A DNA stretch of 64,000 nucleotides from Pararhizobium capsulatum DSM 1112 (GCF_030814475.1 NZ_JAUSVF010000001.1:3726001-3790000); one strand, 5' to 3'. Shown: positions 9,466-18,992, counted from the stretch's first letter. The notes: generated by a model from the sequence alone, not told the origin. Made by a program: numbers and translations.

Positions 9466-11223
9466 CTATGATTTTCGATCGATGATCGCGCCGCTGGCGC
9501 GGTCCATGGCGAAGTTGTCGGAAGGCAAACCCGACCTGTAGCGATCGAACATTGAAAAAAGACGAGCTATCTTCGCCTGGGCCGAGTGTTTCTCCCATTG
9601 ACCACCGCGGTATAACGCACCGACGTTCTGATAGACGCTCATCCTCGCGGGATCGATCCAGGGCAACGCCAGTTCGCTTGCCATTCTCAACCGATACCAG
9701 TCGCGCAGAAAATCCATCGCAGTCAGGGATCGGCATGCGAGGACAAGCGCCTTGATCTCCGACTGCAAATCGCTTTCAAACCGCTCAGTTGCGGTTCTTG
9801 CGTCCCGCAAGGCAATGGGTTCAGCGATCTGCGAAAGAATGACGAGATCACAGAGGCTGGCCGCACGCAGCATGTCGGCAAGCGGTTTCGGCCATTCGCG
9901 TTTCAGATGACGGCGGCCGACGAGATGCCCCAGATGCGCGGAGAGGAATTCGCCATAGGTTTGAACGGCCTTCAGACCCTCGACATGCAGCCCCGTAGTG
10001 GCAATCTCCCTGTCATAGCAGCGGGAGATGGTCTTATCGACGGGGATATCCCCGATCTGGCGGGTCTCGATTTCCAGCCGATCGTCGAAAACGCTCAAGA
10101 CCTTGTAGCCGGAGGGAAACGCCACAAGCGCTGGGACGGCGACATTGATGAGGAAACGGCCATCGTCACGCTCAGCACGGGCCGTGTCGTTCACATGCAG
10201 GTGGCCGCTGAAGTGCACGGAAATCCCCGCCTCCATCAGTGCCTCTGCAACAGCAGGCGCGGGAATACGGCCGGTCATGCCGGTCTCGCCAAGAAGCGCA
10301 ACCTCGTCATTCCGGGTTCCGTCCAGGGGATCGAGTGCCGGATAATGCGAAAACGCCAGAAGACATTTTCCCTGCTCCTCAGCGCGCCGGGAAACGTCTG
10401 CCAGCCAGTCGAACACGAAGGTCTTGTGCTGGAGCATGCCGTTCCAGCCCGCACTTGTGCTGTCGGCAAAATCACCTGGCTCGCCGGGCAAGATGCCATC
10501 CATGGGAGCAAACACATTGACATCGATCATCAGCAGCCAGACACCGTCCATCGGTTCGACCAGATAGGAGGCATCCATCAACCGCCGGACGATTTTACCG
10601 TCAGCCGAACGAACCTCGTAAAGGCGCTGCTCCGCTGCTGCTTCCATTCCGAACGGCGTTTCCCAATGACGCTCGTCGCCGCGCGGAAAGAAGCCAAAGG
10701 CAGCCATCTCGGACAATCCATCCGGATAACCACGGCAATACATCGCCTCGCTCACCGCGATGACGGCAGCTGCAGGGTCGCTAAGAGAGGCATCACTGGT
10801 CGCAAGAGTGTAGCCACCATCAGCATTCAGAAACCGCTTCGTCCGATGTCGCCCATCAGCCGCAAAGATATCATGATTGCCGACGGTCGCATGGAAGCGC
10901 AAACCAAGGCGCGCCTCGAAATCCTCGAGCAGCAGGCGAACGCTACGGACGGTCTCGACCTGTCCGTCGTCTGAATAGTCGCCCAGAAGCACGACATCGT
11001 GAATGCCTGCCGCTGCGATATCTTCCAGCGTTCGATGCAGCGCCGCATAGCTCTCGTTGAAGACACGGGTCGATTTCACCGTATCAGCAAGGAGCCGCAC
11101 GCTCATTTGCCGCCCATCATCCTCGGAAATTCCACCGACCCCGTAATCGCCGTAAAGATCGTGGAAATGAGCGTCTGCTACGATGGCGAGACGTGGAACG
11201 GGCAGATTGCGCGAAAGCGGCAT
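9466..11223 (-). CDS. Calcineurin-like metallophosphoesterase
   Basis: A 585-residue calcineurin-fold metallophosphoesterase. The five metal-binding blocks are visible: DAHFHD (about 16-21), LLGDYSDDG (about 79-87), GNHD (near 115), a His in FSHYPALDP (near 293), and GHLHVND (near 341). A C-terminal extension of about 220 residues carries no motif I recognise. It lacks a clear signal peptide, so it is probably cytoplasmic. It is convergent with the cyclic-nucleotide-binding gene, separated by 10 bp, and divergent from the metallo-beta-lactamase-fold gene. Possible substrates include cyclic nucleotides, phosphodiesters or pyrophosphates; the sequence does not decide. Confidence 0.85.
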   Translation of the reverse strand: MPLSRNLPVPRLAIVADAHFHDLYGDYGVGGISEDDGRQMSVRLLADTVKSTRVFNESYAALHRTLEDIAAAGIHDVVLLGDYSDDGQVETVRSVRLLLEDFEARLGLRFHATVGNHDIFAADGRHRTKRFLNADGGYTLATSDASLSDPAAAVIAVSEAMYCRGYPDGLSEMAAFGFFPRGDERHWETPFGMEAAAEQRLYEVRSADGKIVRRLMDASYLVEPMDGVWLLMIDVNVFAPMDGILPGEPGDFADSTSAGWNGMLQHKTFVFDWLADVSRRAEEQGKCLLAFSHYPALDPLDGTRNDEVALLGETGMTGRIPAPAVAEALMEAGISVHFSGHLHVNDTARAERDDGRFLINVAVPALVAFPSGYKVLSVFDDRLEIETRQIGDIPVDKTISRCYDREIATTGLHVEGLKAVQTYGEFLSAHLGHLVGRRHLKREWPKPLADMLRAASLCDLVILSQIAEPIALRDARTATERFESDLQSEIKALVLACRSLTAMDFLRDWYRLRMASELALPWIDPARMSVYQNVGALYRGGQWEKHSAQAKIARLFSMFDRYRSGLPSDNFAMDRASGAIIDRKS

Positions 11224-11447
11224 GCGGGCGGCATTTCCGTCGTTGATTTCGAAGCGGATTCTTTTCCCGTGGTCTGTGCCATATATGGAAAGAAAAAGCG
11301 AATTTCAGTCTCGCTTAACCCTGAGGGTTTGGATAACATGGCCAAAATGAGGCCGGGACAAAGGAAACCCGCTCCGGAGATGACGACGAGACTTCAAAAG
11401 GGAAGTTGCAGCCGGATTGCGCAAGCAGCCGTGACTGGGGCGAGAGA

Positions 11448-12278
11448 GTGAACGAAAACGTGTTTCGGGTACGGTTTTGGGGTGTGCGAGGCAGCCTTCC
11501 CGTATCGGGTGCTGAATTCCAGCAATATGGCGGCAACACGATCTGCATTGAAATGCAGGTGGGGCAGCATCATCTGCTTTTCGATGCCGGCTCAGGATTG
11601 ATGCCGGCCGGTCAGGTGCTGCGCAATGAAGGCGTCAACGACTTCAACCTGTTCTTCAGCCATTGCCACTACGACCACATCATCGGCCTGCCCTATTTTT
11701 CAGCCCTCTTCGATCCGCATGCGACCGTCACCCTTTGGTCCGGGCACATGGCTGGCCGCATGTCGACGCGCCAGATCATCGGCGAGTTCATGCGCCCGCC
11801 GTGGTTTCCGGTCGAGCCGGATATCTGTCGCGCTTCGCTCAATGCCCGCGATTTCCGCGCCGGCGATGTCCTGGCCCCCTACCCGGAGGTCTCGATCAAG
11901 ACTGGCAAGCTGTTCCACCCCGGGGGCGCCATCGGGTATCGGGTCGAATGGGGCGGCCGTTCGGTTGCCTTCATTACTGACACCGAGCATCATCCAGGCA
12001 CCCTCGATCCTGTCGTTCTCGAACTGATCGAAAATTCGGATCTTTTCATCTACGATTGCACCTATTCCGACGACGAAATGGCCCGTCATATCGGCTATGG
12101 CCATTCCTCCTGGCAGCAGGCTATCCGGCTCGCCAAGGCCGCAAATGCCAAGCGCGTCGCCTTCATCCACCATTCACCGCTACGCACGGACAGCGCCCTG
12201 AACGCCATCGATATAGCCGGCAAGGCGCAGTTTGCGGGCGCGTTTGTCGCCCGCGACGGCCAGATCATCGACGTCTGA
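11448..12278 (+). CDS. Metallo-beta-lactamase-fold hydrolase
   Basis: From the GTG at 11448 (upstream GGGGCGAGAGA) the protein is 276 residues. It opens with FRVRFWGVRGSLPVSG and the following GGNT, the signature of the MBL group related to class II cAMP phosphodiesterases and RNase Z-like enzymes. The metal motif is HCHYDH (about 72-77). Further ligands are in ITDTEHH (about 182) and HHSP near 240. Location next to a cyclic-nucleotide-binding protein and between cyclase genes makes a cyclic-nucleotide or phosphodiester substrate attractive but unproven. The 224-bp gap to the divergent phosphoesterase should hold both promoters; no clear operator was seen there. Confidence 0.82.
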   Translation: MNENVFRVRFWGVRGSLPVSGAEFQQYGGNTICIEMQVGQHHLLFDAGSGLMPAGQVLRNEGVNDFNLFFSHCHYDHIIGLPYFSALFDPHATVTLWSGHMAGRMSTRQIIGEFMRPPWFPVEPDICRASLNARDFRAGDVLAPYPEVSIKTGKLFHPGGAIGYRVEWGGRSVAFITDTEHHPGTLDPVVLELIENSDLFIYDCTYSDDEMARHIGYGHSSWQQAIRLAKAANAKRVAFIHHSPLRTDSALNAIDIAGKAQFAGAFVARDGQIIDV

Positions 12279-12280
12279 AA

Positions 12281-13030
12281 TCAAGGCGCAGGCGCCAGCA
12301 GCTCGGCAACGGCAACCCAGCGGCAGCCCGGATGATCTGACGTTGCCTCAAACAGCGCCTGCATGAACGACCAGACCGCTTCATCGTGAACAAGGTGGTG
12401 CGTCAGCAGCCCCATCGCACTGCCAGTGTCGAACATCGTTGTAAGCCGCGCTACGATTTCGCCAACCAGCGCTCCGGCATCGCGGCCGCCACGTGTACCG
12501 TGCCAATCCATCACGTCCACATGAGTGTTGACCAGAGGTATCGCCGCCTGCTTTTCGCGCCCATAGACTGAAAGCGCGCGAAAGCCGAGTTCCGGCAGCC
12601 GCGGAACCAGTGCCGAATCAATCCGGTTCCATGGTGGCACGAGAAGCGGCACGAAGCGTTGGCCATGCAGGTCCGCCAGCAGTCTGTACCCCTGAGAAAG
12701 CTCGTCGAGCACGACGTCTGCCGGACGGTGAGCACCCAGTTCCTGCTTCTTCTCCTGTAGCCCTGCATGGTTGGTATGCGACCAGCCGTGGACGGCAATT
12801 GATATATACTCTTCAGACGCCAGACGTTCCGCGAGCTGCGGCCCCGTGCCTGCGGGAATGACAGCAAGCGTGGCTGGGATAGGGTAGCGGCCGGTCAAGC
12901 CAAGGAAACGATCGAGCGCTTCCGTCGGCTTGATGGCATCGTCGTCCCGCAGCCAGAACGGAGCAACCCGCCCGGAAGCTGCCCAATGATCAAGCGCCTG
13001 CTGCAAGGGGGCAAAAACCTGGTTCGACAT
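12281..13030 (-). CDS. Polysaccharide deacetylase-like protein
   Basis: A 249-residue protein resembling the NodB-fold deacetylase-like group found in polysaccharide clusters. It shows WLRDDDA near residues 27-33 (metal Asp), AVHGWSHTNH near 79-88 (metal His pair), and PPWNR near 137-141. Its start codon overlaps the stop of the upstream glycosyltransferase as TGATG, so the two proteins are translationally coupled and likely act on the same glycan, for example removing an N-acetyl group. Catalysis is inference: the canonical TFDDG block is altered. Confidence 0.75.
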   Translation of the reverse strand: MSNQVFAPLQQALDHWAASGRVAPFWLRDDDAIKPTEALDRFLGLTGRYPIPATLAVIPAGTGPQLAERLASEEYISIAVHGWSHTNHAGLQEKKQELGAHRPADVVLDELSQGYRLLADLHGQRFVPLLVPPWNRIDSALVPRLPELGFRALSVYGREKQAAIPLVNTHVDVMDWHGTRGGRDAGALVGEIVARLTTMFDTGSAMGLLTHHLVHDEAVWSFMQALFEATSDHPGCRWVAVAELLAPAP

Positions 13031-14115
13031 CAGCGCAAAGGCTCCACATAGATCTGGAAGATTTGAGCCAGCGTTTGTGAGGCTCGAACAATCGAACGCT
13101 CCTCACCGGCAAAATTACGCGCCGCAGCCGCCATTGCCTGCCTCTTCTCGCCATCTTCAAGCAATCCGGCAATCGCCGCCGCGTAGGCCTCTATATCGCC
13201 GGCTGGCGCCAGCCAGCCGGTTCGGCCATCTTCCACGACTTCCGGTACACCGGCGGTTTCCTGCGCGACAACCGGAAGGCCTGCGGCCTGTGCTTCCAGA
13301 TAGGCAAGGCCATAGGCTTCGCCGCAGCCCGGCCAAACATAGAGTGCGGCGCGTGGCAGGATAGTCGCGATCTCGGCAGGTTGCCGCTCCCCCAGCCACT
13401 CGACACGATCGGCGGCAAACCCGGCAAAAGCTGCCTTGACCTCCGCTGCCGCCACGCCGTCCCCCACGACCGAGAGACGCCAGGGCAGATGATCCAGCCG
13501 CGAGAGGGCTGCAGCCAGCAGGCGGAAGCTGTCGAGCTTGTCGCCGGGGCGCATCATCGCCACGCAAACGAGTCGATTTGGCTCCGGTTTCGGCACCTCT
13601 GCCAGAAAAGAAGAAGCATCAATGAAGGGAGCCAGTCTCACGAAACGCGCCGTCGGTGCGACAGCCGCGAGCCCAATTCGATCGCGCTCGGTCATGCAGA
13701 TATTGACGGCGGCCTGCTGCAGACCTTCGATCAGCCGCGCCTGCGACGACGCCCATCCACCCTTATCGCGCCGCGGCGAATAGGACGCCTCTGCAGTGAC
13801 ATAGGCAATTCCCGCCTCCGCCGACAGGCGGGGTCCGAGGAGATCGGGCGCCTTGTAGTAGGGATGGTAGGTAAACCAGGCATCGGGTTTGCCGTGCTGT
13901 TCCCATGACGCCTTCAGTCGCTCGATTTCAAACGCGACATCGGTATCACCGTCAAGATCGCGCGGTTCCTTTGAAAAAGTTCTCAGTTTGGACGCGACAC
14001 TCACCTCATGCCCCGCCCTATCCAACGCCGCCATCAACTGGCGACCCATCAGCCGGTCACCTGACGGCACGGGATGATGAGGCGATTTGAGGGGGGAGTA
14101 AAAGGCGATCTTCAT
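13030..14115 (-). CDS. Glycosyltransferase family 4
   Basis: I chose the ATG at 14115 (361 residues) because MKIAFYSPLKSPHHP is the usual GT4 start; longer in-frame starts at 14139 and 14253 add 8 and 46 residues of unlikely sequence. No strong ribosome site precedes 14115, so the start remains uncertain. The C-terminal donor-binding half has the family block around PGCGEAYGLAYLEAQAAG (about 258-275). The gene is coupled to the deacetylase-like gene downstream. The 198 bp between this gene and the MscS gene hold a short palindromic stretch (near 14129-14148) and the divergent promoters. Confidence 0.82.
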   Translation of the reverse strand: MKIAFYSPLKSPHHPVPSGDRLMGRQLMAALDRAGHEVSVASKLRTFSKEPRDLDGDTDVAFEIERLKASWEQHGKPDAWFTYHPYYKAPDLLGPRLSAEAGIAYVTAEASYSPRRDKGGWASSQARLIEGLQQAAVNICMTERDRIGLAAVAPTARFVRLAPFIDASSFLAEVPKPEPNRLVCVAMMRPGDKLDSFRLLAAALSRLDHLPWRLSVVGDGVAAAEVKAAFAGFAADRVEWLGERQPAEIATILPRAALYVWPGCGEAYGLAYLEAQAAGLPVVAQETAGVPEVVEDGRTGWLAPAGDIEAYAAAIAGLLEDGEKRQAMAAAARNFAGEERSIVRASQTLAQIFQIYVEPLR

Positions 14116-14313
14116 GAACGGAGATTTAGAGCATTTCATTCCCGAATGGAACAATTCTGTTGTTTCCTGTTCGTAGGCGGCTGCAACAGAAAGCCCCTGA
14201 AAAAACGATTGGTTGTGCTTTTGCCTCTTGGAGCAGGGCTGCAGTCCGTGCATTGATGGTGGCAGGGGCCTTTATCGCCGGTAGCTACGTTCGTTTCTTG
14301 CAGGGGTGCAGTC

Positions 14314-16338
14314 ATGCGTTACGTGTTTTCGACTCTTCTCCTTGTATTGCTCATGCTTGGGACGGAAGGATCATCCGCCTATGCGCAAGCTGCAGCCGCC
14401 CCGCCACCCGAAAAGCTTTCCGAGCTGATAAAGCTCCTTGATGACCCTGCAATCCGCAGCTGGATTGCAAATCAACAGAAGGCCGAGGTCCAGTCCCCCA
14501 CAGTGGAGACGCAGGACGTCGAGGCATGGGAAGCCCGCGCACGCAGCCGCTTTGCGGCCTTGGTTGCCGCGGTTCCTGCAGTCCCTTCAGAAATTGCTGC
14601 CGCCTCCGCGCGCGTTCGCGCTGAAGCGTCCGGAAGTGGATTTGCCCCGACTTTCATCCTGCTTGCCGCCATTCTGGCAGCCGGCCTCGCGATCGAATGG
14701 ATCTTCAAACGCTTTAGCGGCCACGCCCGCTTTGGCAGTGAAATCCTCAACAAGCTCCTGCTTGAAGCCGGACCGACCCTCGTCTTCATCCTGACCGCCT
14801 CGATTATCTTCCTTGCGGTCCCCTGGCCGCCGCTGGTAAGGCCGGTGGTGCTGTTTTCTCTGCTCGCCGTTTTCGCCTTCAGGATTATCCTGGGCGTCGC
14901 CCGGCTGGCATTGGCAGCGGGCGCCGCCAGCCAGATCATCTACCGGCGCCTCATGCTTTTCACCGGCGTTCTGCTGTTCGGCATGGTGCTTGCTGCGCTC
15001 GGCATGAAGCTGGGCGTCAATCCTGACGCGCGCATCGTCATTTCGCTCGTCATATCGGTCGTTCTGCTTGCAATAGCCGTTGCGACCGTATGGCGTGTCC
15101 GCGGATTCGAAGGTGATGAACAGCCCAAACTTCTGACAAGGGTTTTCCGCACACTTGCGCTCGTCGCGCTCTGGCTTCTCTGGGTCTTCAATTTCGAAGG
15201 CCTGTTCTGGCTCGGAATCTTTGCCGCGATCCTGCCGCGCATATTACCCGCAGTCGACAGCATGACGCGTGCCTTCGTGGAAACCCGCTGGCAGGATGAG
15301 AAGGTCAATAGCCCGCGCGTGGTGCTGATTTCCCGTGGCGCCCGCGCTATTGTCATCGGAGCGGCAGTCGCCTGGCTTGCCTTCATCTGGCACTACGATC
15401 CCAACAATCTGGTACAACGCAATCCGATGGTCGACACGATCGTCGGCGGCCTGTTCAAAAGCGTCGTCATTCTCCTGCTGGCTGACCTTTGCTGGGAACT
15501 CGCCAAGAGCTTCATCGACCGAAAGCTGAACTCCGTCGCAAACCAGGAATCGCTGACCGCAGTCGAGATTGCCCGCGGCAGCCGGCTGCGAACCCTGCTG
15601 CCGATCTTCCGCAATGCGCTCGCAGCTCTCGTCCTCGTCACCGCAGCACTGATGGTTCTCTCCGAAATGGGTGTCGCCATCGGGCCGTTGATCGCAGGCG
15701 CTGGCGTTTTCGGCGTTGCCATCGGCTTCGGGTCGCAAACGCTGGTCAAGGATATCGTCAGCGGCGTGTTCTACCTGATGGACGACGCCTTCCGGGTGGG
15801 CGAATATATTCAGAGCGGCAGTTACAAGGGCACGGTCGAATCCTTCAGCCTCCGCTCAATCCGCCTGCGCCATCACCGCGGCCCGGTCTTTACCGTGCCG
15901 TTCGGAGAGCTCGGCGCCGTGCAGAACATGAGCCGCGACTGGGTCATCGACAAGTTCCGCCTGCGTGTGAAGTTCGATACCGATATTGAAAAGGCGAGGA
16001 AGCTCACCAAGAAACTCGGCGCGGAACTGCTTCAGGATCCCGAACTGGGTCCGATGCTCATCGAGCCGTTGAAAATGAAGGGCGTCGAGCAGATCAGCGA
16101 CTTCGGCATCGAAATCAGCTTCTCCTTCACGGCCAAACCCGGCACACAGACGATGGTACGCCGCAGGGCCTACGCGATGATCCGTCGATCCTTCGCGGAA
16201 AACGGCCTCGAATTTGCGCAGCCAACCGTACAGGTCGGCGGCGATGAAAAGGCCGACTCGACTGCCGCCGCGGCCGCCCTGCGAAACCATCAGATGGCAA
16301 CGGAGGCAGCGCAGGCCGCCGCCGCAGAAGGAAGCTGA
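14314..16338 (+). CDS. MscS-family mechanosensitive channel
   Basis: A 674-residue large MscS-type channel, in the size class of the long rhizobial YbdG/YbiO-like proteins. A signal peptide ends near ...SSAYAQ (residue about 25). Several membrane helices follow between about 110 and 450. The pore helix and MscS core begin near 462 with GAGVFGVAIGFGSQTLVKD, followed by the beta domain (SGSYKGTVESFSLRSIRLR). The C-terminal tail is Ala-rich. It would release osmolytes from the cytoplasm on hypo-osmotic shock. It stands alone, with 96 bp before the next gene in the same direction. Confidence 0.92.
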   Translation: MRYVFSTLLLVLLMLGTEGSSAYAQAAAAPPPEKLSELIKLLDDPAIRSWIANQQKAEVQSPTVETQDVEAWEARARSRFAALVAAVPAVPSEIAAASARVRAEASGSGFAPTFILLAAILAAGLAIEWIFKRFSGHARFGSEILNKLLLEAGPTLVFILTASIIFLAVPWPPLVRPVVLFSLLAVFAFRIILGVARLALAAGAASQIIYRRLMLFTGVLLFGMVLAALGMKLGVNPDARIVISLVISVVLLAIAVATVWRVRGFEGDEQPKLLTRVFRTLALVALWLLWVFNFEGLFWLGIFAAILPRILPAVDSMTRAFVETRWQDEKVNSPRVVLISRGARAIVIGAAVAWLAFIWHYDPNNLVQRNPMVDTIVGGLFKSVVILLLADLCWELAKSFIDRKLNSVANQESLTAVEIARGSRLRTLLPIFRNALAALVLVTAALMVLSEMGVAIGPLIAGAGVFGVAIGFGSQTLVKDIVSGVFYLMDDAFRVGEYIQSGSYKGTVESFSLRSIRLRHHRGPVFTVPFGELGAVQNMSRDWVIDKFRLRVKFDTDIEKARKLTKKLGAELLQDPELGPMLIEPLKMKGVEQISDFGIEISFSFTAKPGTQTMVRRRAYAMIRRSFAENGLEFAQPTVQVGGDEKADSTAAAAALRNHQMATEAAQAAAAEGS

Positions 16339-16434
16339 TCGCTCGCCGGATGCAAGGAAAGCCATGCCTGATCGGGCGATGAGGCGTGAAATAGCCCGAA
16401 AGCGTGGCAGAATCGGCATGAAAGGAAGACCGCC

Positions 16435-18414
16435 GTGAGGGAGAGGCAAGTCGGGGCAAGCAATAACAACGCGGCGCCATGGGTACGGCCGCTCCGGTTT
16501 CATCTCAGCATCATCATTGTTGCTCTTCTCGTTGCAATCTCCGTCCCGATCATCTGGCTGACGCATCAACAGGGCAGCGCTTCGGCGCTGGGCGCTGGCG
16601 AGCAGCAGATGAAGGCGCTTAGCCGCCGGACGATCGAGCGTTACGAAAGCGTCTTCAGCAATGGTTATACAGCAATCAGCGCCACATCCGTTTTGCAGCC
16701 GATGCTCTCGGCACCGCCCGCCGAGTTGAACGCCAAGCGCGAATTCATGATGAAGGTTCTTCAGAGTTCGCCCACCATCGACGGCCTCTATCTTGGTTAT
16801 CCGGACGGCAGTTTCATTCAGGCCGTCAACGTAGCTGAAAATCCGGTCTGGGCGAAACGGCTTTCAGCGCCGCCGAACTCCGCGCTGGCCTTGCGAACGA
16901 TCGTCCGCCAGTCGAATGGAACACTGGCCTTCTGGGTATTCTTCGATGCCAGCGGCAGGCCCATCGATCAGAAGCCGATTGAAGATTCTTCATACGATCC
17001 AAGACGACGTCCCTGGTATAATGCCGCGCGAAGCCAGGGCGCCCCGGTCTCTGTCGGCCCCTACGCCACCGCAACGACAAACGCCTTGAGTCTGACGCTC
17101 GCCATGCCGATGCAGAAAAACCCGGATGTCATCGTCGGCGTCGATGTTCTTCTGCAAACGGTCAGCAAGCTTCTCGCCAAGGAGATGGTTTCGGGCAACG
17201 CGCGTGGCTATGTCTTCGATGCGGAGAAAAACCTGATCGTCCATTCCGACCCTGCCGAAATGGAAAAGCTGCTGACAATCCTCTCCGCTCCACCGAAGGT
17301 CGCGGAGGATCTCGTGCCGATCCGCGACCCCGTTCTGGATGCCGTCCGACATCTGGACTGGAGTTCGGATTCGACCGAAGGCAAGATAACGCGCTTCACG
17401 GTTGATGGCGTAGACTATGTCGCACAGATTTCGGCCGTTTCCTTCTCTGGCCTGATGCGCGGCAATACTATCGTCATCACGGCTCCCCTCAGTGACTTTA
17501 CAGGCCCAACCGAGGCTTTGCTCCGCAAAACCTTGCTGGTTGCGCTTGCCTTCCTCGCGGCCGGGATCATCGCCGCGCTGCTGATCGCGCGGCTGATCAG
17601 CAATGCCTTGTTCTCGCTTGCGGGCAATGCCCGGCGCATGGGCGATCTCGAGTTCAGCGGCTTCGAGAAGGTGCAGTCCTGGGTGCTGGAGATCAACATG
17701 CTCGGCGCTTCACTCGCCTCAGCCAGCGAGGCGATGAAATCCTTTGCGCTGTACGTTCCGCGGGAACTGGTGCGCAAGATCATTGCCTCCGGGCAGGCCA
17801 TGGCAAACACTGCCGCGCGGCAGGAAGTAACCGTGCTTTTTACCGACATCCGGGATTTCACCACGATTTCCGAACAGCATTCGCCGGAAGAGATCGTCGA
17901 TATGCTGACGGTCTATTTCGAGCTGATGAACGAAACGGTCGAGGCGCACAATGGCGCGATCATCCAGTATCTCGGCGATTCGATCTTCGGCATGTGGAAT
18001 GCGCCCACAGCCAACCGCGATCATGTGGCTGATGGCTGTCGCGGCGCGCTTGCCCTCAAGAAGCGGATCGACAATTTCAACCGGGAAAACCGCGAAGCCG
18101 GCAGGCCTGAACTCGTCACCCGCTTCGGCCTCCATACCGGCGTCGCAGTCGTCGGCAGCGTCGGTGCACAATCGCGCCGGCAATATACGGCGATGGGCGA
18201 TACCGTGAATGTCGCCTCGCGGCTTGAAGGCATCAACAAGCAGTTCGGAACCACCATCATCGCCAGCGGCAGCATCCGCGCGGTGGCTGGAGAAGCATTT
18301 GGCTTCCGCAGCCTGGGCGATGTTCAGGCAAAGGGGCGCATGGAACCGATCGAGATCTATGAACTTTACGATCTCGCCGAACCGCCCCCTGAGGCATCTC
18401 CCGAAAAGACCTGA
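16435..18414 (+). CDS. Membrane adenylate/guanylate cyclase with periplasmic dCache sensor
   Basis: A 659-residue class III nucleotide cyclase starting at a GTG (ribosome site GGAAG 8 nt upstream). It has a membrane helix at about 22-42, a periplasmic dCache-like sensor at about 43-360, a second helix at about 362-385 with a HAMP-like linker, and a catalytic domain at about 465-640. The metal Asp residues are in FTDIRDF and YLGDSIFGMW. The base-contact Asp is in MGDTVN, followed by NVASRLE. The substrate-specifying Lys before the second metal Asp is Gln here (AIIQYLGD), which is unusual and may change activity or specificity. Probably senses a small molecule and makes cAMP or cGMP. Confidence 0.88.
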   Translation: MRERQVGASNNNAAPWVRPLRFHLSIIIVALLVAISVPIIWLTHQQGSASALGAGEQQMKALSRRTIERYESVFSNGYTAISATSVLQPMLSAPPAELNAKREFMMKVLQSSPTIDGLYLGYPDGSFIQAVNVAENPVWAKRLSAPPNSALALRTIVRQSNGTLAFWVFFDASGRPIDQKPIEDSSYDPRRRPWYNAARSQGAPVSVGPYATATTNALSLTLAMPMQKNPDVIVGVDVLLQTVSKLLAKEMVSGNARGYVFDAEKNLIVHSDPAEMEKLLTILSAPPKVAEDLVPIRDPVLDAVRHLDWSSDSTEGKITRFTVDGVDYVAQISAVSFSGLMRGNTIVITAPLSDFTGPTEALLRKTLLVALAFLAAGIIAALLIARLISNALFSLAGNARRMGDLEFSGFEKVQSWVLEINMLGASLASASEAMKSFALYVPRELVRKIIASGQAMANTAARQEVTVLFTDIRDFTTISEQHSPEEIVDMLTVYFELMNETVEAHNGAIIQYLGDSIFGMWNAPTANRDHVADGCRGALALKKRIDNFNRENREAGRPELVTRFGLHTGVAVVGSVGAQSRRQYTAMGDTVNVASRLEGINKQFGTTIIASGSIRAVAGEAFGFRSLGDVQAKGRMEPIEIYELYDLAEPPPEASPEKT

Positions 18415-18495
18415 TAACGGCGGCGTATCATCTCAAAATCCTGTCCCGCCACGCAGCGATGTACAGCTCCGGTCGCCATGTTATAGCTGGGGCGA

Positions 18496-18567
18496 CTAGA
18501 GTTTGTCAGGGAAAAGTGGAAACCGGTTTTCCCGAAAAGACAAACGGAAACAAAAGAAACTAGAGGA
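18496..18567. repeat. Dispersed ~70-bp palindromic intergenic repeat, copy 1
   Basis: The element begins CTAGAGTTTGTCAGGGAAAA and can fold: GTTTGTC (18501-18507) pairs with GACAAAC (18539-18545), and GGGAAAA pairs with TTTTCCC inside. A second copy lies at 60538-60607, with the same outer arms and a decayed inner stem. From general knowledge, repeats of this kind are scattered in Rhizobium/Agrobacterium genomes. It lies between the cyclase and modE. Confidence 0.8.
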
Positions 18568-18600
18568 TGTCTGGTTCAATCTGAACCAGACATCCTCTAG
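18560..18600. repeat. Perfect 19-bp inverted repeat ending 2 bp before the modE start
   Basis: The arms 18560-18578 and 18582-18600 are perfect reverse complements (left arm begins CTAGAGGATGTC), with a 3-nt loop at 18579-18581. The modE ATG at 18603 follows after only two bases, so in mRNA the hairpin would occupy the place of the ribosome binding site. No T-run follows, so a normal terminator is unlikely. It overlaps the end of the dispersed repeat and may be part of the same element family. Confidence 0.8.
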
Positions 18601-18602
18601 AA

Positions 18603-18992
18603 ATGGACCCGATCTTCATGGCCGATATCAGCACGCCCCCGCTGCGCACCGTTCTGCGCATCCAGTTTTCCAAGGACCAGCGGTTGGGGCGCGGCAAGGT
18701 CGAACTGCTGGAACATATCAAGGCAACCGGCTCTATTTCAGCCGCTGGTCGGGCGATGGATATGTCCTATCGCCGGGCGTGGTTGCTGGTCGAGGAGATG
18801 AACACCATGTTCGATCAGGCCGTCGTTGCCTCTCAACGCGGCGGCAGTAGAGGTGGTGGTGCTGACGTCACACCCTTTGGTGAGGCAGTGGTTGCCCGGT
18901 TCCGCACGATGGAAGAAAAAACGGCTGCGGCGATCCGTGTGGATCTCGACTGGCTGGAGGAACACCGGAGTGCGGACATCACCGAAGCATAA
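18603..18992 (+). CDS. modE: ModE-type molybdate regulator, DNA-binding domain only
   Basis: A 129-residue protein made of the N-terminal winged helix of ModE (LysR-like helix-turn-helix, about 35-75: GSISAAGRAMDMSYRRAW), then a short helical tail. The C-terminal molybdate-binding TOBE domains of E. coli ModE (262 residues) are absent, as in many alphaproteobacterial ModE proteins. The start is uncertain: ATG 18603 directly follows a hairpin, and ATG 18618 is an alternative. It converges on modC with 41 bp between. Its likely target is the palindrome pair upstream of modA. Confidence 0.88.
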   Translation: MDPIFMADISTPPLRTVLRIQFSKDQRLGRGKVELLEHIKATGSISAAGRAMDMSYRRAWLLVEEMNTMFDQAVVASQRGGSRGGGADVTPFGEAVVARFRTMEEKTAAAIRVDLDWLEEHRSADITEA

